From: Owenia fusiformis
Lineage: Eukaryota > Annelida > Polychaeta > Sabellida > Oweniidae
Length of the DNA: 60,000 bases
Direction of reading: 5' to 3'
Assembly (NCBI GenBank): GCA_903813345.2
Contig: CAIIXF020000003.1
Span: 2,200,109-2,260,108, forward strand
Below, in pieces: positions 11,661 through 23,300 of this stretch. The notes beneath the pieces are model-generated. The model made no database searches. It was given only the letters and a program-made list of their open reading frames with translations, and was not told the origin of the DNA. Numbering within the stretch: the first letter of the stretch is position 1; every line of letters starts with the position of its first letter. A program made the translations under genes and the position numbers.

Positions 11661-14600
11661 GCTGAAAACTAGACACCAATATTTTCAGAATTAATGTAGA
11701 ATAATCAACCACAAATAACCTACATAAAGAGAAATTTGCCATCAAAACCACGTTTATACCACGCTCATCCAGTAATTAATTGGCTATACAATAACAAATT
11801 GTAACCAATAAGAGCCTTGTTGCAGTATACACAATTGATATGTAAAAGAATTATTCGATTTCAAAAGTAATTGGGGTTGGTGTAAAAACGGATAGCAAGA
11901 TGACCGAGCAATATGACTATACTAATACAAATTGTAGGAATTTTTGAGTTGATCACAAATATGGTATTGTTTTTCTTATTCGTGCCCCAGATGAGATACA
12001 ATGGTTTTTGTTCATGGTGAGACTGATATATGATCAAAAGAAGCAGGATATGATGTACAAAATAATACAAACATATGTAATCACAAGTTGATTGCTTCAT
12101 TAGTGAAAATGTTTTTATAGTAATAATGCATTCAGGCAGCAAAGACTTAATTTTCACAGTTTCAATTGGAAAACACCTGAATTAATAATTTCAGTAAAAT
12201 TTTGTCAAGGTAGATGAATTATTGCTACACCCATGATATACAAATTGACTGGTATGGGATCATATTGATATATGATAGATTGGTATGGGAAAATATTGAT
12301 ATCGGAGGGTTTAGCTTAGGACCCCTGCAAAAGTTTATATAAAATGAACAGGCCAGTAGCCAGCCCCCTCAGCAAAATGGGTCTTTAAATGTTTCCATAT
12401 ATGTGTAGTTAACACCTAATATCAAGAGTATGACTCACTAAAATTTAGAAAATACAAACAAGAGAACTATTTTGATATTGACTGTATATTATGTGTGAAA
12501 CACATTATTCACAACAGATTTAATTACCATGTTCTTTCTTGGCAAATATTGTTTATAACAATGCTCAACACAACAATACCTGCTACATATTGACATGGGT
12601 TTAGGCAAATCAAAATGCTTGAACAGCCAATAATTAAAACGGTTGAACAGCCAATTAAAACGGTTGAACAGCTAATTAAAACGGTTGAATGGCTAATTAA
12701 AATGCTTGACTAGAAAAAGGCTTCATAGTCCTAGTTTCTGTTATATCTATTTTCATCTCGTGTTAAACTATATATTTATTTCTATTCTCTATTTCATGCA
12801 GAGGGGGGGGGGGGGGTAAAAATTTAAAAAGTGCTTTCAGATTTTTGAGGGTTTATTCAATAAGTGCTGAGAAATCTCAAATAGCAAGTATGTGAAACTG
12901 CAAATAATATTTTCAGAATTTTTTATTTCACTTTTAGTTTGTTTTACCATGGGCATTCAATAAATTGAAAGTCCATGTTTTACTGTATTCACAAGGGCAG
13001 AGCATTTGTACTGAAATAATATGTGTTAATGATTAAAAAAATCAAAAACAGGGCTTATTTTTCAAAACTCTAAACTTGGAAAAATCTGGAGGATAATATG
13101 GGAGATTTTCTTTGGCAAATTATTTATCAAGTACTGTGTATGGAATAATTTAAATTACATAGGATGTTTCCTTTATAGCAGACTCTAATCAAACTGAGAA
13201 TCTCTCTGTACTAAGGTTTGTTTTGCCTTGCCGAATTATTTTTGTATTGTTTATGGATTAATGGATTAATAAAGTTTCTTTAGACACATCCTTCAAAGCA
13301 GACTCTAATCAAACTAGATAGACTGCGTCTAACTGTAATCAGAGTTTTTTAAGTTATGCTTTAAACACATCCTGTAATGTCTGATTGCATTTTCTCTATC
13401 AAATCAATAAACAAATTATTTTTTGATTGAAGGATTTCTTCTTCCAGACACGTCTTCCTCCCTTTATAATTATGATGATTGCAAGGTGAAGTGTAAAATC
13501 CAAGACTTTGACACAATCAAATTTTTTTCAAATGTTTTTGCAATAACTTAGAAAGTAGTGAATTTTGTAAAAAATGATAGTCATGACATCAAGGGGATTT
13601 GCTATGCCTTAGCATTGCTGTTATCTAGATAATATATACATGTGAATGGGACAATCACCATCCTTCAAAGTTAGATGAAAATTGGTTCAATATATTTTCA
13701 TTCACAAGACAAGTTTACTAAACTATTTCAATACTTTAAATATCTTTTTGATCAAACCATTTAAATTCTGACAAGTATGCATGAAATACATACATTTGAA
13801 ATATATTTTTAAAGAGCAAGATACTTATTTTATGTTGTATTGAGATTATATTGCCACATTTTCAATGAGGTTCCAACCAAAATTGTAATGGTTGCATCGT
13901 AACGGTTCGCATGGTTGCATAAATGATCGGATCAATGATTGTACAATGATTGTGCAACGGTTTAAATTCGAACTTTCAAGGTTGAATTTTTTATAAGGGT
14001 GATGCTCAGATTTTTCCCAAATCGTATTCATTACTAACGATATGGTTAATTTCAACAACTAAGATGATGTAAGATTGCGCAATTTTATCCTAAAGACAAC
14101 ACGTATGTTGAAATTAGTGATATTTTTCCAATTTTGTCTATTGGAGCTGATGATTACATCATGATAAATGAAATACCCTATGTACAATTCTTCTGATTTT
14201 CCAGAATACTTTATGTGCTATATCTGTAGCTCCAGCTACTGAGAATTTGAAGATACTACCCTATCCCTGTGAAATATTAAATAGAAACTTTACTAAAAAA
14301 AGTTGCCCCTTAAGAGCCTGTATGCTTAACACTTTATATACAGGAAAATAACATTTGACTACTATTATGGTTAGGGCTAAGACAAGAGTTTGTTATCTGT
14401 CTAATCTTTGACCGTCACAAAATGGACGTCGGGATATACAAGTGTCAAAACAGTTTCTGGTCCACCACAGCCATCACACACACCACTACATATTGGCATA
14501 TAACCTGGAGTCCCAAACACCAGGATGTATTATGTAAAAATTCTTCACGGTTACGGATCTCTGTGCGCGGGTCGAGAAGAATGTTCGGAAACGAGAAAAT

Positions 14601-15239
14601 GGTGGTGCGCGGTTACAGATTTTACGTTCGCGATGTAAGAATCGTGGTTCGAGTGCAAGGAACGTAGTTCGCAGTATCAGAACTGCTGAAATCTCGAAAC
14701 CGAACCATTATTTATGACAAAGTTTTCCAATAAATGTGATAAAATCACAAAATGATTTGATTACCCAAGAGTCTAATCAACCAATCGGAGAACAGTTTCT
14801 GATTTCAGCAGATCGAAAAGTAATGATACGCAAGGTATGTTGTCCCGTTGTACTTGTTTTCGGAAACTGATACCTTGAAAATATTTTTGAAATCATTTTT
14901 CACACCGGAATAGCCTGACAACGGTAAAGTCAGATACCGTTGTCACAAATGGCGGACATAACCGCCGCTCATTTTGATAAAATCCAGGCACATTTATTAA
15001 CTTACCAGTTAAACTGAGACTAAGCTGAGACATCTGGTCTGAAAAAGAAAAAGAACTAGAACTAGTGAAATTGATCAAGTTTAATTAAAGACTCCAGTAT
15101 TCAGACTTCTTTAAGCTGAGTCATCCAGAATAAGCCGACTCCTTCAGAATTAAGACATTTAAACAATTCTTAAGTAGATTTTCTTTGACTCAATTGCCGA
15201 AACATTAAAATATCATCATATGAGTTTTTCGAGATATCA
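11661..15239. other. AT-rich intergenic DNA with minor repeats, no gene
   Basis: It holds a 15-base G run at about 12801, a 23-bp minisatellite (12610-12710), a duplicated AGCAGACTCTAATCAAACT near 13180 and 13293, and a GC-richer patch near 14540-14680 with repeated GGTTCG/CGCGGTTAC words. The open frames here are short and unconvincing. Confidence 0.55.
12610..12710 (+). repeat. Minisatellite, unit about 23 bp, four copies
   Basis: GGTTGAACAGCCAATTAAAAC recurs with single substitutions (GCTTGAACAGCC, GGTTGAACAGCT, GGTTGAATGGCT), about 23 bases apart. Confidence 0.8.
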
Positions 15240-16250
15240 AACTTTTCGGACACGATATCTCAAAACTGGGTCAACATTATATCTGACGGCAATATTAGCC
15301 TTGAGGCCTCTTTTATAGTAGTCTACTAGTCTTTCATTAATTTTATTTGTATCCAGTCTGTATCTCTTAATTTTACAATTCATAATTTTCTTCGGCGCCG
15401 TTGACCTAATATGGGATAACAATTAGCTGTTTTTCAAAATTTTAAAGCGCCATATATTCTTAACCAGAAGCCGAATCGAAATTTTGCAGATTCAGATTCG
15501 TGAGAAAATTCCTTTATGTTGACCTACTTTTTGGACACGATATCTCAAAACCGGGTCAACATTATATCTGACGGCAATATTAGCCTTGAGGCCTCTTTTA
15601 TAGTAGTCTACTAGTCTTTCATTAATTTTATTTGTATTCAGTCTGTATCTCTTAATTTTACAATTCATAATTTTCTTCGGCGCCGTTGACCTAATATGGG
15701 ATAACAATTAGCCGTTTTTCAAAACTTTAAAGCGCCATATATTCTTAACCGGAAGCCGAATCGAAATTTTGCAGATTCAGATTCATGAGAAAATTCCTCG
15801 CCCCTTTCATAACTCACTCATTAAACGAGGATTTTTTTTGACCTACTTTCACGACAACATATCTCAAAAATGAGTCAAAATACTTACTGAATTAACATTA
15901 TATTCTTTGCTGGTTATTTGTACACCAAATTTCGAAAATCAAGAATATTATTAAAGTGTAGTGTCAGAATTTCAATATGTAGAACAAATATACATTTGAC
16001 CTTGATTTAACCTAGGCCTTTTAGTGTCTAAATTTTGAAGGATATAGATTTTGAGGCCCGCTTCTAATTAAGTTGGTTGCGTGGAGTTTGTATCTTTATT
16101 TATACATTTTAAAATTCTTTTCAGTCCCACTGACTTTACATTGGATACCAAAATAGCGATTTTTGGAGATTTCAAAACGCCATAACTTCCGAACCAGAAG
16201 TCGGATCGAGATTTGGTTTGCTAATTTGAACTTTCGACCTACTTTTTGAT
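15240..16250. repeat. 285-bp tandem repeat, two close copies and one diverged copy
   Basis: GGACACGATATCTCAAAAC recurs at 15248 and 15533. Both copies carry the GGCGCCGTTGACCTAATATG and AAGCCGAATCGAAATTTTGC blocks. From about 15840 to 16250 a third, more diverged and longer copy follows (AGAAGTCGGATCGAGATTTG, GACCTACTTTTTGATATTTC). The 61- and 71-residue minus frames in copies 1 and 2 are the same repeat, not genes. Confidence 0.88.
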
Positions 16251-17115
16251 ATTTCACTGATTACTCCAAAAATCGTTAGAAGAATTAAAAATACCTATCG
16301 GAATTTGCTTTTTAAAGGAATATGATGAAAAAAACAGGAGGAAACATATATTTAAGGACAATTGAGAAAAGTGGTGAAATGGTAAAAACTGAAGATTTGA
16401 CCCAGTCCTCGACCTTTGACCTAGGTAAAAGTTAGACCTTTCTCTTAATCCTTAGATTATCATGTAGTCTGTTCTAGCCCATTAGTGTCTATGTCCCAAA
16501 TATGTGACGTTTTTATCTCTGTGTATATTTGAAGATGGCAGCACTGTCTCATTAGTACTCTATATTTCTTAGAAAAGAGAATATATGGGTCTTCAAGTTC
16601 AAGGTCATTTTGTTGAAGACGTCTTTTGAAATTTTTCCCAGGAAGGAAAAGCCCCTCAAATCGAAATATCAGTCTAAGAATGAACACCTATTCCAGGTTA
16701 GTTAGAGTTAGAGTTCTTATATACTACTTAAAACTAAAAAAATATCTGAAATATTACCTGAAGAATAAATTCAATTATTGCTCTTTTAAATGATGCCACC
16801 CTTTACTGGCTGTGCTAAAGTTCTGATCAAGAACAATAGACACATCTGGAGCCTAGTAATATTGATAGCAAAGAAAATTGCGACAACAATAGATAAGAAA
16901 AAATGGTAAAGATAATCGTGAAAACGATAATATTAGTGCTTTAGATTCAAAAATTATACATGTACGTGTGACACTGTCTACATCATAAAGCTGGAATTGG
17001 AACGAACTAAAGTAAAAATAACAAAAATTTGAGAATCTTTTTCAATTTCACTTTTGGGTCAACTTGAAATCTCATCCAATTGAACTTTAATTGATGTTTT
17101 TTTTATCTTGATTTA
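16251..17115. other. 3' flank of the lipase gene
   Basis: No repeat or gene that I can support. It may include the lipase 3' untranslated region, which would run downward from 17115. Confidence 0.4.
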
Positions 17116-17345
17116 TTAAGAAGTATTACTTTTAGCTAATGCTCCTGCAGCACTGAGAATGGTACCAATCGTAGCTTCTCTTAGGAAACCCCTTCGTTCA
17201 GTTTGAATTATCAGTTTAGATAAAGTCTGTTGAACAATTCGCTTAAATGTGTCTAGTGTCTTCTTGGAATGTTCGTTTGTAAAGGCTAACGTTCCGTCTT
17301 TGGTCGAGTCCAACGCAGTCCTCCAAAGTACTCCGCCTTCAATTT
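17116..17345 (-). CDS. Lipase exon 10: C-terminus and stop codon
   Basis: The acceptor is TTATGATTACAG, and its phase fits the exon 9 donor and makes Lys565. It encodes residues 566-640, helical, ending GALAKSNTS with TAA at 17118-17116. It is nearly 10 kb from exon 9, so the link rests on phase, strand and composition only. AATAAA overlaps the stop codon at 17112-17117 (minus strand); whether it is the used polyadenylation signal cannot be told. Confidence 0.72.
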
Positions 17346-20300
17346 CTGTAATCATAATTATTAGGTTTTAAGAATATCATCTAGTTTCAAGTATTATCAT
17401 CATACTGTCTCGCACATCACCTTTAGTGGAACGTATCCCGGCCCTTATTTGAGTAATTTTTAAAATCGTTTTTGAAGGAGATTTAGAGGTTGCCCGGTGT
17501 AAAAGGGTAAGAGGTCCTATCAAAGCATGGTCCCACTCGCCATTGATTTATATAGTGACCTCTTTCCCTTGTTATCTTATACACAATCAGGGCCAGTAAG
17601 GGCCGTTTGAGGGGGACCATTATCCCCGGGGAACCATACTTTATTTCACACCGGCAAAGTTACGTCGGACTTCAATCCTACTAGGGACGTTTTAACAACG
17701 AGTTGAACTGTCTGAGGACGTAATGAGAACGAGGTAGAACTAATTGCAAACTGGTTTAAACTGATCAAGAACGTATTTAAGACTGCTTATGAACGAGTTA
17801 GCAAAAATATAGCTATCACACCAAACAAGTTACCATTGCGTTCTTCAAAACTGGTTTTAAACCGTGTGCGAAGTGAATGAACGTACGTAGCTACAACGTT
17901 CTACAGTCTGTTTACGATCTTCATGGAATTTCCCGGACGGGAAATGTGATTTAGAATTTTGAATCGATTCAAAATTCGATTGCGATGTTGCACGCCGACG
18001 TGGTGCGATCTGAACGAACTGAGAATGAGATGGACGTATTGAAGACTGTTTATGAACGAAGTAGCTAATTATTTTAGACATATTTCCGACCACAGCCAGA
18101 TTGATCCCGTTTTGCGACGTTTTCGTAGGACTGGCAAGAACAGGTAAGAACGGGTAAGAGTTTGGTGTGATAGGGGGGTTAGTCGAGTAGATCAGCTTAT
18201 TTTGTAGTACGTTGTCACGCGATCTTAATACACCACCAAACAAAGTTCAAGGAGGATATAGGAAAGCCATCCGTCCGTTCGTCTGTTCGTTCGTCCGTCC
18301 GTCCATTTGTCAGGGCGATAAATAAAATACCGGTTGACGGATTTGATTCAAATTTTATAGGCGTATACCTTATGGCGATAGCTGGTAAATATTAAAATGG
18401 AGGCCATTTTTCATGAAAAACGTAATCTTTGATAACTCAAATGCCAGTGGAAGGATTTGATTCAAATCTATATGCTGATGCCTAGGGTCAAAGTAGATTT
18501 GTACTGAAAATAATTTTTAAGAGGGCGGCTGAATTTAAAAATGGCTGCCATTTTTCATAAAATCCTTATCTTTGATAACTCAAATATAAGTTACCGGATT
18601 TGATTTAAATTTTATATTCAGATGCCTAGCGACAAAGGAGCTACCCTCAAGAAGATGTTTTAAAAATGGCTGCTCAATATCAAAATGGCTGCCATTTTTC
18701 GTAAAAAACGTTAACTCACATACCAGTGAACGGATTTGGTTCAAATTTTAAATGCTGGTGCATAGGGACAACGGAGCTACCCTGAAAAAAAAAATTCAAA
18801 ATGACGGCCATTTTTCATAAAAATCTTTGATAACTCAAATACCAGTGAACGGATTTGGTTCAATTTTTTATGTTGATGTCCAGGGAAAAAGTAGATTTGT
18901 TCAAGAAAGAATTTTCAAGATAGGGACTGAATTTAAAAATGGCTGCCATTTTCATAAAAACCGTAATCTTCGATAACTCAAATACTAGTTGAAGGATTTG
19001 GTTCAAATTTTATATGCTGATGCCTAGGGATAATAAGCTATGCTGAAGGAGAGATTTTCAGAATGACTGCTAAATACCAAAATGGCCGCCATTTTTCGTA
19101 AAAAATGTAATCTTTTGTAACTCAAATAGCAGTGAATGAATTTTGTTCAAATTTTATATGCTGATGCCTAGGGACACATTTGCTCTGTTCGAGAAAGATT
19201 TTTAAAATCGCGGCTGAATTTCAAATAGGCTGCCATTTTTCATAAAAAATGATTATGATCTTTGATAACTCAAATGCTAATAGATGGATATGGTTTACAT
19301 TTTATATGTTGATTCCTAATGACAATCAAGCTCTGCTCAAGAAAGAATTTTCAAGATAGCCGCTTATAAGCAAAAAATGTTTTGTTCGTTGGGAATTGCT
19401 CCTCCGTGGAGTTGCTGTTTTTCAAGTGTCAAAACGGTATGATCGCCATGGCATTTTGAAATGATTCAAAATTCCAAATCACCTTCCCGTCCTAGCACGC
19501 CCCATTAAGTTCGTTGACCGTAGAAAGTTGCAGCTACGTTCATTTCTTGACTCGTTCAGAAGCAGTCTTCAATTCCTTCCTAATACTTTAAACCCGTTTG
19601 CAATTAGTTCTTCGACGTTCTAAATAGTCCTCAAACAATAGAACTCGTTCAGAAATCATCCCTTCTAGGATTGAAGTACGACAGCGCCGTTCGTCTTAAG
19701 TACGTTCGTTCTTATTACAGAACTTGACAACCATCAAAAAATTGTGAGCATATTGTTACCCTATTATCACACCAAACAAGTTCTCACTACGTTCTCGAAA
19801 ACGGGCTTCAACTGTGTACGAACGGACTGGACGTACTAAGAACCGTTTGGGGGTATATTTACAAACTTCATCGAACGTACTCGAACGCGTAGGTCCTCTA
19901 GTGACAACCTACTAAGGACGAGCTGGACGTACTACGAACGGAACCATCGTACTTCAATCCTCCCAGGGACGTTGTTACAACGAGTTGAACTGTCTGAGGA
20001 CGTATTGAGAACGAGGTCGAACTAATTGCAAACGGGTTAAAACTGATTAAGAACGTATTTATCAACGAGTTAACAAAAATATAGCTAACACACAAAGCAA
20101 GTTGCCACTGTGTTCTTCAAAACAGGTTTTAAACTGTGTGCGAACGGAATGAACGTAGCTACAACGTTCTCCGGTCTGTTTACGAACTTCATGGAATTTC
20201 CCGGACGGGGAATGTGATTTGGAATTTTGAATCGATTCAAAATTCGATGGCGACCATACCGTTCTGTTATCAGGTCATGATGACCTTCTAGACTAAAGCT

Positions 20301-23300
20301 ACGTTCACACCAACGCCGCTTTGATGGCGCTTTAAAGCGGCTTTTAAAGCGGCACCAAAGCGTAGCAAAGTTTGATTAAAGCGTCGGGGTCGTTATAGGG
20401 AGTAGAAAAGCTCGGAGTTAAGCGGGATATTCGGCAAGAGCACTAAAAATGTAAACTGTTCAAGCTACGTTCGCACAGACGGCGCTTTGATGGCGCTTTA
20501 AAGCGGCTTGTAAAGCGGCACTAAAGCGTAACAAAGCTTGATTAAAGCATCGGGGTCGTAATAGGTCATGGAAAAGCTCGGAGTAAAGCGGGATAATCGG
20601 CAAGAGCGCCAAAAAATGTTAAACTGTTTAAAAAATTTGGGCGCTCTGTTATGTATTGATTAAATCGCCGAGAGCGTATCAAAGCTTAACAAACAGTAAC
20701 AAAGCTCAACAAAGCTCAACAAAGCTTGACCCAAAGTGTAGGAAAGCTTAACAGAGCTTGGTTCAAAGCGGGGACCCCAGTATCTTCACGGTCTATTACC
20801 ACTTGACACGCTCCGTTAAGATGTCTCAAGATTTGCTACAATCTGGCATGAAGATCTGACACGAGGTCAGATATGGTGTTAAAACTGTATCAAAATTGGA
20901 CATCTTATATATTTATGTGATATCTCTAACACATAGAATAGCGTTTAGCAGAATACATACACAATCCGTGTGATTTCATACACGGTTTGTTCGAGTTTGC
21001 ACACTTTATGTTTGTAAAATCACACTTGTACATGCGTATTTGTGTATGCATTGTTTAAAAATTACATCGAACAGGGTACACAAGTCAAACAAATGCTTAT
21101 GCGGCTCGCACAAACGTTTTTCCCTTCACAAACCATGATGTGCCGATCACACACCTTGATGTACCGATCACACACCTTGATGTAACATAAATTGCTTTCT
21201 AGAGATGTTCGAGATTTTGTTCTAAATCTCGCGTTACTTTTGCACTGAACGAAATAACAAATCAGCGCGGCAAAAAGATAAAAAGATCTAGATTGTAGTT
21301 TCTCAATAAATGGCCACTGTACATCTCCCTAGCCTAGGGCCTAGGGTATCCTATTATATATTTTTAATTTAAAATTTACATTTTATAACATTTCAACGAA
21401 GGGCGCCATATTGTAGAAACCAGGATGTAAATATCATGTGATTTCAAATCTCGCACCCTATGTGAAGTGCAACTTGTTTGTGACAGCCTATGCGAGCGGG
21501 AACCATCCTATGCGAGTTTGACCTCAATGCGTGTGTAAAATTGACACGTTCGTTCGAAATTTACTTTGATCCATGTGTAATTCTTTCAGTATTCTATGCA
21601 ACTTATAACACAATCCGTGTGACATTTCAACATTGCTTTTGGATTTTTGGAAAGTGATTGGAGTTAGTGCTAACTCTTTGTGTGTCACTTGATACAACCA
21701 GTGCGTGTGTGAATGAAAATAAGTTATGTAAGAAAATTAACTGTTGGTATAACATGGATTGAAAATGGCATACGATGATGCGAGTTTCGCATATAATGAT
21801 GCGTATTTCGCATAGTATGATGCGAGTTTCGAATCATATAGTTCGAGTATCGCATCATATAGTTCGATTTTTCCCATACATCATGTAATGTCCAATTTTG
21901 ATACAAAATAAATTCCATAGTCAGACGCTTTCATCAATATCTGACACTCTTTGTTACACTTTCATGAAGGATTCTCAAGCTTTCCAACGTATGGAGACGC
22001 TTTAATCAAGGATTGAAACGTTTTGCTAGGCTTTGTTACGCTTGACAAGTTTCCACACGCTATATCACGCCGTGCGACAAACATCATGTCTTCTTCAGAT
22101 AGGTCATGCTCTGGTCCATCTGGAATTTTTGGATCTTGTTGTTCTGCCATCGTGTTCTCGAGTCAAAGATGCAATGGTTTTATGGATCTACTGCATCTTT
22201 ATAAAGTCATTGGATCAAAAGCGGCATGAAATCGTCGATCTCGACATTTTCCAATGCTTGACAGAGCTTAACAGAGCGTAACAATGCATAACAGAGCTTG
22301 GCAATCGTATTAGAGCCTGATTTAAAGCGTCATAATCGCCTCAAAGCGTAATAATGCTCATCAAAGCTTATTAAACGGTCAAGCCAAGTAACTTAGTCAA
22401 CATTCGATAATCGTATGTTCATCAGTATTTACTAAGAATGGTGCCACAATTGAAGTAAACCTCTGGTTAATTATTTTCAATAAACCTATTAGCAAACGTG
22501 TAAATGATAATTTTGATGTTCTGTTACATATTGGTGAAGCAATCTTTGGGATATGACCTAACTTTCTGATTTTCCACTGTGTCCCTGTATACCCCTACTT
22601 CAAAAGATGTATGTTATTTGTCATTTTTCATTATGAACCAACCATAAATGTATTTTTTCTTGTTTACATACAGAATGAACTTTCTGTTTTTAAATATTGC
22701 AAGATGGTACTGCATTTATTTGTTCATGATAAGGAGCAAACAAATGCGTGTCAATTTACACTGTAATATCCTACATACTTATATTTCAAGGGTAGTATTG
22801 AAGAATAATCAAGAAAATCCATGTTTTCAAATGGATTCATCCTTGTCAAAGAAGGTAAATGAGGATATGCGGTTTGAAAAACTAACAACATGTTTCAAGT
22901 TCTTACAATTCTTGGTTAAAACAAATAATTTGGAAGTTGTGATTTCGAATGTAATATCCTGCTCGATGACATTTGTTGATATTTGTGAATTTTTTCTTTC
23001 GGAATGCACATTGCTGGATAACAGAACCTTGCCTTGTTCGAGATGCACGAAAAGTGTATTGTTAATACTTGACGTCGTTCGGATATCTGGATGTGATTGA
23101 CGTTTTCGTTAATCTCCTACCACTGTAACTTCCAACTTAATTTTTGGAAGCCAAATGTGATAGTCACGAATTGATATTTTAGTCACACGTTTATGCATAC
23201 AACATGTGTGTACATTAACTGTCGAATACATGCCGACTTACATTTTTATAAATATCCACAGTTAACTCAAATCATCAATTCTCAAAACGGTTTATCATAT

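Noticed and set aside
15237-15707. Paralogous minus-strand ORFs with the same MLSHIRST start
   Set aside because: They are translations of the 285-bp tandem repeat.
17857-18243. A 128-codon minus-strand ORF, with a similar C-terminal stretch in 24568-24912
   Set aside because: Both cover copies of the same MITE interior (HKQSSIRPSHSQFVQ in each). It is repeat sequence translated, not a protein family.
18330-19375. A CRISPR-like or satellite array
   Set aside because: The units are diverged along their whole length with no conserved repeat and unique spacer pattern; it is an ordinary degenerate tandem repeat.
22648-23100. A 150-codon plus-strand ORF in the 4.4-kb element
   Set aside because: It has a good acceptor-like sequence before it but no recognised motif, and frames of this length arise by chance in a window this size. 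Left unannotated as a gene.
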